Shown here piece after piece: positions 1-13,500 of a DNA stretch of 64,000 bases; the first letter of the stretch is position 1, and the number at the start of each line of letters is the position of its first letter. Location of the stretch: NCBI RefSeq assembly GCF_000219625.1, contig NC_018211.1, positions 620,001 through 684,000 of the forward strand. The letters run 5' to 3'. A model generated the notes under the pieces. That model was given only the letters and a program-made list of their open reading frames with translations. It did not search any database and was not told where the DNA came from. Source of the stretch: Zymoseptoria tritici IPO323. Lineage: Eukaryota > Ascomycota > Dothideomycetes > Mycosphaerellales > Mycosphaerellaceae. A program made the translations under genes and the position numbers.

Positions 1-539
1 GAACGCTCGGAAAGCATATATTTAGCTTCCCATATACTAGCGCCGCCGACCAGACAATTTAACAGGGCTAGGTCTATCGCTAAATGCTATAGAGGACCTT
101 TTCTAAGTTCTACACCCTCCTACAGAAGTGCCTTCCGAGCTGCGTCTTTAGCCCTAGCAGCCGCGGAGGAGTGCGCGCATTGCTCGAATCGATACCTAAG
201 CACTTCCTAATTAAGACATTTAGCCTAGAACCTATTTCTCTACCGCGACCGCTACAAATCCTTTATCGCGCGATTCTATAAGCTTCCTTATTACCGCAAT
301 AGGAGTTACAGGAATTCCGACACCTCGCAATCCTTAACACCGAGTTACAGACCTAGCTACCCCTTCGGGTTTCCAGAGTCGTGCCTAGGACCCCTTATTT
401 CGAAATTATTAGAAGTTTGATTTTCGACGTATGTGTCGGCGCATATAACAGCGCTATATTTACGCGCGCGACTGTGCGCATCTAGCATGCAATTACATTT
501 ACTTATTCTTTTACCTTCTTCTATCTTCTTCTTCTTATT

Positions 540-3500
540 AACAACATTATCAAACTCGGATTGCGCAGCGCGAACTACACAACTTCTAACAACATTACAG
601 CGTTAGCACAGTTTTTACTGTAAGCTACGCCAGACCCCAAGTCTATTGCAAGCATAGCTTCCGATAAGTCCGAGCCTTCAGTTCAAGGATTAGCCGCTAG
701 ATCTAAAGCCGCCGCTCCTAAGAAATTAAAGGCATTAGCCGGCTAGCGTAGTGGAGTCTCTCTAAAGCCTAAGAGGAAGCGCGCGAAGAAGGCAGCCGGA
801 GAAGCCGCTAACCGCGAGCGACATAAAGCAGCAGCGTTAGGCAGCAAAGCTGTCGCAAAGCTAAATAAGACCAAAGTAAAGATCGAATTCCCTAAGGAGC
901 ATCTTCCCGCGCTCAAGCGCGGCGAAATCGAGCGCATTGCTTACCTAGACGAACTTAATGCCTAATTCACAACCGATAACTACGATAATATCGATAACCG
1001 GAGCTACGAGGACAATACGATTAATAACCTCCGCCAGGCGCTACGTCGACAGTTTAACGACATTATAGCATGCGAAGTCGAGATCCGCACGTCTATCGCT
1101 CTAAACTAGGACTACCTACTAGCTCCTAAGATCCCTCGACCAACTAAGAAGGGCAACGAGTATACTGTCATCGGTACACCGAACCCCTGCTTCAAATTCG
1201 GAAAGCTAGCTGCAGACCTAATCATTCCGCCGCAAGTCAATCTTATCATAGACTAGAAGAAGGCTCGCAGCGACAAGCTAGAGCTAATTAAGGAGTAGTT
1301 CGAGGTCTACGACCTAGATAGCAAGAGCATTACCGCTCCCAAACCCGACCTTAAGGGCGAGGCGCTTAGACTTTAGAAGGAAAAAGAGGAGACTATTAAA
1401 GTTGCTAACAAAGCGACGCAATACCCTAAGGACGTCGACAAGAAAGCTGTAAAGGCTTTTATAGCTAAGGACCCTTAGAGCCGAAAGGATTTTGTTATGT
1501 AGATGCGTAGCGACCTCTACGCTCGTGACCTCCTTAATAAGATCGCGAAGCTAGCCGACCGCAATAAGCTTATTGCAGACTACCCCTACCTCTTTAACTT
1601 CGGGAAGGAGTACGCAGACTGCTCGAAGATCTACGGCGGACTTCGAGGCCGTCCAGTAGTTTAGCAACTAACTACCTACTACATCCCGATAGGTAAGATC
1701 TACCCGACGCCCGAGATGCTTAGAATCGGTAAGGCTACGTCTATACCTACGAAGGCTTTCTCTCGCAAGCGTAAGGCTAAGGATGGCACTGCATAGCTAT
1801 TAGTACCCGAATTTCGGAACTAATGTTTCGACTCTTCCAAATCTGCACTTCTAGACCTCGATAAGTCTAAGGTTAAGTCTATGCTAATAGAGAACACTAA
1901 GTACTTTCGATCCTAGGGCGTTAACACCACCTGCTAGAACATCTACTTTCTCTACAGAGAAAAGTGGAACAAGGGCGACTAAGCACTCCTGGCGGAATGC
2001 ATTATAGCATACTACCTGTTAGAGGGAGCGATCGTAATGCGCTGGATCCCTCCTACCTAGTTTATAGACATGTTTGGAAATCTTATAGACCTTACGAAGA
2101 AGGACATCGACATTACTAAGCGACTCGACCAGCTGCGACCTTAATTCGACAAAGGCCGAGGAGCTATGCCGAAGATGTCCTTTAACCTCCGCAATTAAGC
2201 TGCTACGACGATTGCTTAGCTGGTAATAGCAGCGTCTATAACTAACCTATAGCAAGATAACAACAGTCAAATTCTCGAAGAGATCTACCCTTTCTACTCC
2301 GCAGCCCTAATGTAGCTAGGGCAGTTTCCGACTAAATTAAAGTACCCGATCATAGACCTGCTTCTAACTTTGGCACCTAATAGTCCCGGTCTCCTGTAGT
2401 AGGATATCGATAAAACCTTCTACGATAAGAAACTCGCTGCTATAACCGTATAGCAACTACCGCGCTAGCCTAACCAGCTAGAAGCCGCTAGTGCGGTGAA
2501 CGATTTAGACGACCCTAAGTCTATAGCCCTAGCGAAAAAGAAGCAGAAGGTCGCTACAACAAAGAGAGCACCGGCCGCAAAGAAGGCACTAGCTGCAAAG
2601 AAGGCACCGGCTGCAAAGAAGAATAGGAAGAAGGCAGCTAAAGAGGACACTCTTCCGCTAATCCCCGAAGACACCGAAGGCTACTGTGCGTCTATCGTAG
2701 CTACTTTAAAGGCTATAGGAAAGAAGCCGGCGACCGCGCGCCAACTAAAGATTAGCGAAAAGTTCATAGATACCGATAAAGAATCCAGCTACCCTGCGTC
2801 TATTGTAGCGAACCTACCGGCTCGGAAGCCGCTCGACGACATGTTCTATCTAGGAGATCAGCTACTAGCCTTTAGCTTCGGCGCAGTAGACGTAGCTCTA
2901 AAGTAGTCTATAACCTTCCCGAACAGCAAACTTAAAGCTCCGCAGCAGTGGAAAGACCTAATTAATTCAATTACTAACATAGCTCGCAAATCTAAGGTCT
3001 GCCTACCGCGCTAGCTGTGCAAGACACAAACGGACAGAAACATTACTAAGAAAAACGCGAAGCTTATAGCTACTAAATACAAGATTAATAGATTTACCCT
3101 TGCATCCTAGAACAAACTCTTCGGCATGCATATAGAGCTACTAGCACTAGCAAACAACGGAATGTAGACTCCAAACAAGCTAGTAGGACTATTCGAGGAC
3201 GATGCGAAATTTAAGGGAATCTACCAACTCTCGCAATCGCCTAACTTAAAGCCCTTTGTGTTAGCTGAAATTAGACCCTAGGTCTATCGCTGTATGTAGT
3301 CTAACGTCGACCTAAGCAAGAAGATCGAAATCCTCTATTACCTCGTGTAGAAAGTAGGAAGCGACCTAATCGTCGTCTACACCCTAACCTCGGATTATTA
3401 GCTTACATTCTTTATAAACGAGTAGCTCTACCGATTAGGCCCCTTTACTTGGAGCTGGGAGACTTTAGACGTCGGCCCTACGTCTATCGCGGATATCCTA

Positions 3501-4310
3501 GGTAACTTCTTATACTCTTGGAAGGCAGCCCGAAAGGAAGCCTACACAATCCTTACCGAGATGTAGCACGACTTGTATAGCGCAAACCGGGCCGCTCGCG
3601 CTATCGAGGTAGTGGGCCTCCTGCGAAAGCTCGGAATTACTACAGCTATAGCTAACTAGGTTCGAGACGTTAATAACGGATGGCCTAAGCTAGCGACATC
3701 CTAATCTACCTCGTCGAGGCCTGCGGACTTAGACATCTGGGACCCTACCGACGCTGTATCCTAGCGACTTTTAGGCCCTAGGTCTACGCATTCTAGCAAC
3801 AAATTAAGGAAGAGTGTAAGCGGACAACTCCAGCGAAACGCCGTACTAAACTACTCCGATCTAGAAGCTCGCATAAGATAGTAGAGCAGCTAAGTCTACC
3901 TTATCGGTACCGATCCTAAGGAGCTGAAGAACTAGATAAGGCACATCCTCTCTATTATCCTCGATTACTAGAAAACAAAACTCTACAGCCTAGCGTAGGT
4001 ACGCAACATCGCCGAAGTAGCTATCCCGCTAGCCGAGCACCTTACATTGCGCTAGCACAACGTGAACACTATCCTGTAGTAGCACCTGTACGTTAACGAG
4101 AACTTCTAGGCCTATAAGGAGCCGCTAAGACCTACTTAAGGCGAGAGACGGCACCGATAAGGCTAGGTCTATGCTACGAAGGGAGGAATCGTAGCGAACC
4201 AAGGGCGCGTGTTTGCATTTAAGTGCTTCTTATAGATTAAGGGAGGCTGCGATAGATCGGAGGCAGTGGAGCTACGTCTATAGACACAGCGGAGTTGCGG
4301 ACATCGCTGA
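540..4310 (+). pseudogene. RIP-mutated long reading frame, about 1,255 codons, unknown product
   Basis: One frame (codons starting at multiples of 3) can be followed from about 540 to a TGA at 4308-4310 with no frameshift. It is interrupted by dozens of TAG and TAA codons and by no TGA before the last one. That is what CpA-to-TpA mutation does to CAG, CAA and TGG codons. The predicted protein is Lys/Ala-rich near 760-860 and again near 2530-2640 (repeats of the type APAAKK), with ordinary mixed composition between. I see no reverse transcriptase, integrase, DDE or helicase motif and do not recognise the family. The longest open piece is 2496-2906 (136 codons), which is only a segment of this frame. 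It could be the main protein of an unlisted transposon class or of an integrated virus-like element. The left end of the element may lie outside the window. Confidence 0.6.
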
Positions 4311-4439
4311 ATTTAAGGCAACGGAGCGATTTAACATTAAAGGCTAAGTCTATAGATAATAGGAGGCCGATAGGAACAATGCTTTTAGCGAGTTTATAGT
4401 CTGCTTTAGGGACAGAGATTTTACGAGGTCGTAAACGCT

Positions 4440-6470
4440 TTTCCTAGGGGGGATTTTAATACGGCAGTAGCTACGTCATCGCCCCAACTTACCTTAGCAG
4501 TCTGGCCTCCACTAGCTTAGACAGAACAACAATGTACTCATCTATCACGGCCGGTCTATAATCTCGTAGAAAATAGAATCTATAGGTTCTAGGAGTATTA
4601 GGTCGAGTTCCCCTCTTCCGACGTAAGTAGTAAGCGTTGCTATACCTATAGAGCTAGACGCGGTTAGCGACGTCTGAAATACTCCTAATAGTATTAGTTA
4701 GATCTATAGAAGTATAGTTAAAAACTCCTTAGGAAAGCTTATATAGCGGCCTATACGCGATGTTAGGATTAAAAGTAATAACGTACTTACTCTAAAAATA
4801 GGTAAAAGCTTCTCTCTCTATATCGTTGTCGAGGTTTCTATACGCTTCCTCGTAGATATCGCGATCTAACTAGGCAAATCTATAGACGTATAAGCTACTG
4901 CGGCCCTAGAACTCGAAGTAGTACTAATAATCTTTAATCGCGAACTTAGGAACAAGAAACTTATAGAAGAATAACTAGAAGCGTTTCTTAAAGTACTAAG
5001 TAGTAATATAGGGATTAGAGCATAAATTATCGCGATTAATCCTATACTACTTATAATCTAACCTATAGAGCTAGGTAAGGTAAAAGGGAAGAAAGCGCTA
5101 AAGGCTGTCCTAACGAGTATCCGCGGAGCTTAGAGTAAAGAAGATGCTAGGTTTGCTAAGGTCGTATACTATAGCGTAAAGCTCTCGACTAAGTCTCGTC
5201 TAGAATAGCCGAATGCCCTTAATCTACGTAGAGTAGCATACGATAGAATTTAGTAAAGATTAGCTCTCGGAAGTATTATCGTAAAACGCCTTACGAAGTT
5301 CGTCCGGCGTTACGATAGTACTATCGTCTCGTCGGTTAAGGAGCTAGTAAGACCGGCTCGCCGTCGACTCTCTTATCTATATATTAAAGATAGTATAACG
5401 GAAGCGCTCGTAGCGCGTAAATCTACCGTCGTAGAAGTAAAGTAGGTACCTCGCCTAGTCTAGAAACGTTACGTAATAGGTACGCGGAAGTGCCTAGTTA
5501 GCCTCGCCGTTAGGAAAGAGGAAAGGAAAGGCTATAGTCTAAAGCTATTATCCTTAGAGTTACTAAGAAAAGCGTAGCGGGTCGAGCTTAGGCTACTCGA
5601 GCTCGCTATAGATATTACTAGGCTTAGGGATACTAAGACCTTTAGAAAGTGTTAGAGTATTTATAATAGTACGCGTAGCCTCCTATAATATCGGAAACCC
5701 TACCTTTACGTAGATCGTCTTCCTCGGAATTAGTAGGCCGAGTACTCGGAAGAGTAGAGGTCTAAATAGCGGCCGCCTTATCTTTAGAATTGTTCTCGCT
5801 CTTAGACGCGTCGGCGTTATTATTAAATTCTCGGTATAGTACTTAATCGAGTACGTAACTATCCTCTAGAAGTAGATCTAGATTATACTAAATATACGTA
5901 AAGGCTAGATTATTAGTAGTAAGATACTCGAGCTACGTAGATAGCCGTTGTCTACTTATAGTAAACGCCCTTTTAAACTACTACGTAACGCGCGCCGAGG
6001 ACGACTTTAGGCGAATAAGGATAATACTATAGTCCTAAGGAAGGCGCGGAAGCCTTATAGTAACGTCTAGTACATCGCGGAGGAAGGTTATAATATAACC
6101 CTTATAACGATACTAGGTACTACGGATATAGTAAATATATATACTTATATATATAGGAGAAATTATTATCTACTTAATATCGGTAAGTACGGGTAGGCCT
6201 TCGGGCATCGGTCCTAGGTTTATATTATTAGCCCGCGACCGAGTATACTTATCGTCCTTTAATTTCCGGTCCGTAGTAAGATAGAATTAATATATACCCT
6301 CCTAATTCGGTATTATATCGAACTACCGCTCCTTATACCTATAGTAGAACCGCATCTAAATATTATTAAGCTTTTATAACTAGCGCTAGATAAGGGTCTA
6401 GTCGCGGTTAGATATAGCTTTATCTATAAGCGTAGTACCTTCTATAAGGATAGAAGGATCCTCCCGTAAT
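4440..6470 (-). pseudogene. Helitron Rep-type region, RIP-degraded and truncated
   Basis: The minus strand reads as the N-terminal part of a fungal Helitron Rep/helicase. Around 6060-6210 it carries a stretch like LGPMPEGLP...YRYKGYIITFLRDV, which matches the conserved pre-Rep region of fungal Helitrons as I know it. Around 4800-4960 it carries FLVPKFAIKDY...YFEF followed by the Rep histidine motif. In that motif the two His codons now read as Tyr (GRSSLYVYRF where GRGSSHVHGF is expected), the change expected from CAC/CAT to TAC/TAT. The two stretches are in different frames, so there is a shift or intron between them. No helicase domain follows in the C-terminal direction: similarity is lost near 4,440, where a different sequence begins. 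The assignment rests on remembered family motifs, and the boundaries are approximate. Confidence 0.55.
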
Positions 6471-6609
6471 ACTACTCGTAGAATCTCGAGTTCGCTAGGC
6501 GTAAGGGTAGCCCGGTTACCTCTATTATATTGAAGTTGTACGGGTTGTTATACGGCTCTACGTAATCGGCCTCTTCTATAAGGCTAAAGTTTAGTTTACG
6601 AACTCGTTA

Positions 6610-6696
6610 GCTAAGAGGAAGAAGGCTAAGAAGAAGAAGGCTAAGAGGAAGAAGGCTAAGAGGAAGAAGGCTAAGAGGAAGAAGGCTAAGAGGAAG
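6610..6696 (+). repeat. 15-bp tandem repeat (GCTAAGAGGAAGAAG), about 5.8 copies
   Basis: Almost perfect tandem copies of a 15-bp unit encode Ala-Lys-Arg-Lys-Lys in the plus-strand frame; the second copy has AAG for AGG. It looks like a basic, nuclear-localisation-like tail or linker of a transposon protein, ended by a TAG. The surrounding frame is too damaged to name the protein. Confidence 0.85.
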
Positions 6697-6699
6697 TAG

Positions 6700-8109
6700 T
6701 TCGCCGTATTCTACCTCTTTAAAGACGTCGTAATTCGGCCTAGGAGCTCGTTAGCTAATACGGTAGAGGTATAGAGGTTTAAGAACTCGGTTCGTCGGAC
6801 GTAGACGCTTAAGAGGGAGAATAGGTAGTCGACGAATCTTAGGACGATAGCGGCGGAGATAAAGCCTAAATTTATATTAGACAAGAAGAGATGTTTCTAT
6901 AGGATATATACTATACTTAGACGCTATATAGTAGGGAGCCTACTATATATAGTATTAGCGGGAGTTAGTAGTAGGCCGAGGACAGATCGGGTCCGGAGAA
7001 CGTTAGTACGTAATTAGATAGATAGCCTACTACTAGATAGCGTAGTCGGTAGAGTATTCGAAGGTATAGGTAAGGCTATTAAGCGTTTTTGTATAATATT
7101 CGTAGCTCGGAGATCTTACGAAGTAGCCTTAACCTTTCGGCGTTAATATCTAGTTTCTTTACTCTCTTAACTACTCTAGGTAAACGTATCTTCTACATCG
7201 AGTAGATCTTACGTAATATCGAAATCGTACTCGTCGTAACGCTTACGCTTAAGGTTTAGGTTCCTATATATATAGTAGGTTATAAGTAACGAAGAAGCGA
7301 AATAGGATAAAGTCGTAGTAGGCGGAAGGAAATAATAGTATAGCTTTACTACGAGGCAACGGGTATATATCCGTATATTCTCTATTACGCTATATATAGG
7401 GATATCGAGAATAGAATAGACGAACGCGAGTATAGCGGAAAAAGAGGACGCGAGTTTACGCTATACTAGGGTTCGCGAGAATACTATAAACAAAAGAGCG
7501 CGTACTAGTAGACTAATAGAAAGTAAGCTTTAATAGACCCCTCTTTTTGTTAGGAAAACTAATAAAAAGAGACCTTTATTAGATCCCTACCGGTAGAAGA
7601 AGACGGCTATAGTCTTTAATAGAACTAGCCCTTCGTACCTCGGGTAATAAGCTCTAATAGCTCGTTCGTAAATCTATCGGAAATAAGTAGATTATCGTCT
7701 AACTACGTAATAGAGTCTATAGACCTATCGGCTTATAAAGAGGTAGAGCTCTAGTTTATTAATAAGGATAAGGTAAGGGTACGGACGGTCGGTAAGACTA
7801 AGACCGGTAAAGAGAAGATATAAAATAAGCGTACCGTCTTTATAGACGAGCGCCGGCTAGTAGTTATAAAGGCGTTAATAAGCTACTATAACATAGCTAT
7901 TAAGGAGTAGTCGTTGCCCTACTTCTTTACTATAGTAACGACCTATATTAGCCGGACGACTAACCTTAAGCCGAGCTATCTATAGCGGACAGTTATAGGG
8001 GGTACTAGCTCGACTAACACTATTATAAGAGGGTAGATTCCGTAATATAAGGAGGTTATAAAGTAGAAGGTTGTTAGCACCGGCCGGCTATAGTCTAAGC
8101 TATAATTAG
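6700..8109. mobile_element. RIP-saturated repeat sequence, class not determined
   Basis: This stretch has the same TA-rich, TAG/CTA-rich texture as the neighbouring elements and short open pieces in several frames, but I could not match any domain. It probably belongs to the element whose C-terminal coding remnant starts near 8110, or to the junction between that element and the Helitron remnant. Confidence 0.5.
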
Positions 8110-8376
8110 GCGTACGAGGAGTAGATCCGGATTATAGTTAAGAGGGACGAATACTATACTAATAAGAAGAAGACTACTAAGGAGTTAGCGGCTAAGGAGA
8201 AACGTAAGGAGGCTATTAAGGCCCGTAGTATAAAGCGGCCTTTATCTCGCGCTATAGATAAGGGTAATAGTAGTAGTAGTAAGGAGCTACCGTCGATAGA
8301 TAATCGTACCTCTAAAGCAAAGCGCCGTAATATATAACGCGCGGAGCTCGCGGTAGACCGGATTCGTAGTAGCACT

Positions 8377-8388
8377 AGTAAGACTATC
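8377..8388. repeat. LINE target-site duplication, left copy
   Basis: AGTAAGACTATC here is repeated exactly at 13956-13967, directly after the (CAAA)n tail. Confidence 0.85.
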
Positions 8389-9330
8389 ATCGACATCCGC
8401 ACTTCCATTGCACACCTAATATTGACCCGATTATCACCAAACACGCACTATTCGAAAGCCCTTATTAAGGCCGTTCTAACGAACCCGCATTCACCACGCT
8501 GCCCTTAAAACCTACGCCGCTACTGGAGTTTAAAGATTCACCTTGTTGCCCCCTTTAGGGTGCAAATTTGAACTCCGGGATTTGGCCCCCACCTCCGAAA
8601 CCTTATTCCGACCTTACCTCCCCTACACTCGAAATATTCCCTGTTTAGGGCATTACACAAGGAAGGTTTACAACCTGTACTATAACACTTTAACACACTA
8701 CAACACAACTAATACGCCGCCGATTCGGACGCCGTGTAGCCCGTTTAAAAGCCCTCGACGAGAGCTTTTATTCTAGCTATTAAACGCCTGATTTAGTCGA
8801 ATTTTAAAAGAGCCAAAGGCTAAATAAGAGCAGTATTCCTAGGATACACAAACATACACATACACTCAGTTCTCTCTACACTAGAGTTACCTGTTGTCCT
8901 ACGCCGCCGAGAGAGGAAGCTAAAGGAGCAGTGTAGTTTAGTAAGGACGAATTTGCACCTCTAGGGATTAGAGTAGTAGTACTAGCTGTATAGCTAGATA
9001 CTCTTTATAGAGTATAGGCCTACCTTTCCCTAGAGACAAAGGTTGTCCCGAACCTGCTACGGCTACCCGCAGAACGCCTCTAAAGCCTGCTACAAAGACG
9101 CACGTTGCTGTAGGCCAGAGTACTTCCTAGAAGCAGAGGTATATTTATATATCTCTTCTCTCCTCTTTAAAGTATACCTTCTCCTACTTTGTATAGTAGG
9201 GAGAAGAGTGCCCTAGTGTCGCAAGTAGGCTAGGACCCGAACGCGATTAGAAATAGAGACGAATAAGTAGCCCTCTCGGCGTAAGACTGCTAAGCCTCTT
9301 TTTAAACAAACAAACAACAATAATAAGACA

Positions 9331-10500
9331 ATATCTATCGAGACGGAAATAACAGACGCAAGCTTAGCCCCTTAGACTCCAAAAGCTATAGCTAGAGGGG
9401 ACGAGGAAGTTACGTTTAAGTCTCTTAAAACCCTGCCGTCGCCGAAGGAACTACTAAAAAGAACCGGCATTCCTTTCCTACCTAGGAAAAGGCAAAACCC
9501 CTTCGAATTTAGTAGCTCCCCGACTCGCAGCCCTTCTCTCGGAAAGAAACAAACACTCTCTTACACGCCCGCGAACGAGAAGATCCTACAAGCCCGACAG
9601 CTACTAGTCGAAGCGGCGGGGGATCTAGGCGGGTTTCTAGAAGAACAAACCCGGGTTCTCGACCTTCTCGAAGTCTTTCGGCACTTTACCGAGTATACAG
9701 ACTTTAGGATAACGTCCTAAATCCTCGTAAAGCAAGTCTCGAACCTAGAAACAATAACAAAGAAACTAGTAGCATAGGCAAAGAAGCCTACTTTCGTAGA
9801 CGTTATTAAGGGAGATAGCGGATCCGATACCTCTACCTCTACCTCCTCGACAATAAAGACAACATAATAACAACAACAATAATAATAATAGTAGACGACC
9901 GTCTCCCGGAGGGCTAGCAAGCCGAAAGAATAAGCAGAACCGATGCCTCTTATCCTTGTACTAAAGGATAAAGAGAAGGAACTCGACTAGATCGCAACCC
10001 GAGACAAAATTAACGACGCTCTTAAAGGCGAAGACTAAGAGCTAGCTATCCTTGCGATAAAGAAATTAGTTTAGGGTAACATTATCCTAAACTTTGTAAT
10101 AGAGAAAGCCTACTAACAAACGATCGATAGCCTTACTAAGGTTACCGATATCGTAGGCGAGGCATAGGTAATAGAGGACTCCCTCTAGCATAAGGTCGTA
10201 GTCTACGGCATCTCGACCGCGAACTTTAACACGCTAACAGGCCTATAGGACATTTAACAAGAAATCGAGACCTTTAATAGAGGTCTTAAACTCGCAGGCA
10301 CCCCGATTTGGCTAACAAACAAAGAGAGAAGAAGGACTCTTACTAAGGCGACAGTTCTAGTAGGTTTTACTACCGAGGAGGAGGCAAAAAGGGCTATTTA
10401 AAACCGTCTATACGTAGGCGCGGACAGCCTAAGAGTCGAGAAGGCGAAGGATCGTATATAACAGAAAGGGAGGCCCCTAGAACGTTCTACATATTAGAAC
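9331..10500 (+). pseudogene. LINE ORF1 (gag-like), RIP-mutated
   Basis: A frame of about 390 codons runs from 9331 to near 10,500, broken by TAA/TAG only. The likely start codon reads ATA at 9331-9333, which is ATG after a TpG-to-TpA change, directly after an A/C-rich leader. The product is Lys/Glu-rich, with a region near 10,340-10,440 (VLVGFTTEEEAKRAI) that resembles the RNA-recognition-like part of Tad ORF1 proteins. A C-terminal zinc knuckle expected for this family is not recognisable. The protein would package the LINE RNA. Confidence 0.6.
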
Positions 10501-10514
10501 ACTCTCTACGGATT

Positions 10515-13500
10515 TTCTATGTTAATCTTAACTAATCTATCGAGGCTACAGAGTCTACCTTAGACGTCGCGGTTAAGCAGAAAGCCGACCTTCTACTAGT
10601 TTAGGAACCGTGGACTATAGAAGACCCGATAATAGGCTACAAAGAGACAAGATCTATCGCATACCGGGAGTACAACTAGCTATTCCTAACGACTACGGAT
10701 TCGACAATCCGGCTAAGAACAATGCTATATATTAGCATAAGACTTAACGTTAATATCTCTCCTATTTTATTAGACGACAGCGACATACTTTCCTTTATTA
10801 TTTCAGACAAGAAGGGCAACAAGATCTAGATAGTTAATCTCTATAACGAGAAGGACCTTCGGGATACTAAGAACCCGCAAAACCGACGAATAATAGAGAG
10901 AAGCCTCTACTCTCTACATAACACGTTCCTTCTAAACACTCTACTAGTAGGAGACTTTAACCTTAGACACCTATCCTAGGATCCGAGGGGAAAGGATACT
11001 ACTAGCGCCCGCGAATTTATAAAGTAGATAGAAGACTAGGGCTTTACTCTATGTAATACGATAGGTGTCGGGACCTTCTATAGGCCGCACCTAGACGCAG
11101 AGTCGGTCCTAGACCTTACGTTTATAAGAGGATCCTTATCTACGAAAGAAATCGATTAGAGAATAATTCCGATAGGCTTAGACTATAAGGCTATATCTAT
11201 AGACCTTATTAGCGCGCAAGATCGAGCCTAACAGAAGAAAGTAGTTCTAAATATAGCTTCCGCGGATTAGGAACTGTTTACAGATCTCCTAATAAGCAAG
11301 GCGACGTCTATTAACTATACGAACTCCCTCGACGACATCGCAGACTCCTTTACCTCGTATATTACTAAATCGATATAGGGAGCAATCCTAGAGAAAGTAG
11401 TACACGCCTGCGCAAAACCTTAGTAGAATAGAGAGCTACGCACGCTACGCTATATAATGTCTAGAATATATAGACAGACCTTTACCTACAGACGTACGCC
11501 GACGCTAAACGAGAAAGAGGCGTATACGAAAGCGAGAAACGAGTACTTCTAAGCTATTAAAACAACTAAGAAGAACTACTAGAACGCTTTCCTTAAAAAA
11601 GAAGACTCGAAATCTATCTTTAAAGCTATATCCTATACTAGAAATAGTAGCCGAAGATAGATACCTACGATAAATAACGAAGATTCTTTTAAGGGGAAAT
11701 ATAAGGCCTTCTCCGAAGCCTTATTTCCGCGCCCTCCTACCGAGGAACCTCTACCTAGCTGTTAGGAAGCGTATACAGCTAGGGATTAGGGCTAGACTAC
11801 GCTAACCGAAGAGGAACTCGCTACCGCCTATAGTACGAAGATAGTAAAAGGAAAAACGCCGGGCCTAGACGGTATTACGCAAGCTATTATTAGTAAAGCG
11901 TATAGCGCTATTCCTATTACCTTTCTACATATATATAGTAGGCTACTCGACGAAGGATACTACCCCCGATACTAGAAAGTTGCGACAAGCGTAGTTCTAG
12001 CAAAGCCGGGAAAACTAGACTATTCGGTCCCTAAGGCCTACTAAGTTATCTCTCTTCTAAACTACCTCGGCAAGATTAGTAAGAGAATACTCGTAAAACG
12101 CCTAGGGATTATCGTAGAGACGAAGCCCCTTCTATATAACTCGTAGTTAGGAGGGCGAAAGAAGAAATCGGCTATTAATACAGTACTTCTCTTAACAAAC
12201 GAAATCGAAGAGAATTAAAGAAAGAAAAAGAAGACTTCGGTTATCTTCCTCGACGTAAGAGGAGCATACAACTACGTTATAAAGAACCGACTATTAAGAA
12301 TAATAATCTAGTTAAGGCTTCCGTACAGCCTTATACATTAAGTTCAGTTGTTTATAAGCAATAGACGCCTACGAATAGTATTCGACGGACAGATATAGGA
12401 ATTCTAGGACGTAAAGATTAGCGTTCTATAAGGCAGCCCGATATCTCCTATCCTCTTTCTTATCTATACGTATAATATATTCTTCTCGCTATAAGGAGTT
12501 ACTCCTAGTTCCTACGTCGACGATATTAGACTATCTACCTCGTCTACGTCCCTTAAGAAGAACTCTAAGGTACTAGAATGTAAGGCAAGAAGGCTAATAG
12601 ACCTAGGAAAGAAGAACTCGATTACTTTCGACCTAGCAAAGACAAACCTAGTATACTTCTCGAAAGGGAAAGGGTCCGATTACCTAGTAATTCTTCTAAA
12701 CGGCAATATTATTCGCCCGGCAAAGAAAGCGATAAGGTAGCTTAGGATTTAGCTAGACGCCGGTCTTACCTTTAAGGAGCATATTATAATAAGATCGGCA
12801 TAAGCACAAGTAGCATTCTATCGATTAGAAAGATTAGCAAATACTAAACGCGGTCTATCTTCTATATCGTTAAGAAAGATCTACTTAGCCTGCGTTACTA
12901 TAATAGCAGACTACGGGGCCCCGGTTTAGTAGCGGTCGAAAAAGAGCATAAAACCTCTAGTATCTCTACAAAGTAAAGCTTATAGAAAGATCCTAGGCGT
13001 TTTCTATACCGCCCTAAACGTCCTATCCGAAGTAGAGTTAAATCTCTTCCCCCCGGATCTACACCTAGAGAGACAGTTAATTTTATACTCTTTACGCGTA
13101 GCAAAGCTACCCGAAAACTACCCTATAAGACTCGCTATTTAAAGCGCGCCTTCGGATACGCGAGAAGTCTAATACGAGGACTTAAGAGAGATACTTCCGC
13201 AAAAACGATAGAGAACATAGATACAACTACTCTGTTATTAACTCTAACAATATAAGCATTTCGTAGAATACGAGAGGGCTAACTACGCAAAAGACGATCT
13301 CTTTAGCGTCTAGAAAACCCGATACGAAATAGCAAGACAACGGGAGATTAATAAGGTACCTAGGAATACAAATAGCTACCTTAGTCGATTTCTATAGAGC
13401 TCGCTAGGAAAACATAGAATAGGAGGAAGACGCGCTTTAACTAGTGCCTTCTATACTATCCTATTAGGACACGGATACCTAAAGTCCTATCTCTATTACT

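Noticed and set aside
2496..2906. 136-codon frame as an independent small gene
   Set aside because: It is an open segment of the 1,255-codon RIP-mutated frame, in the same register on both sides.
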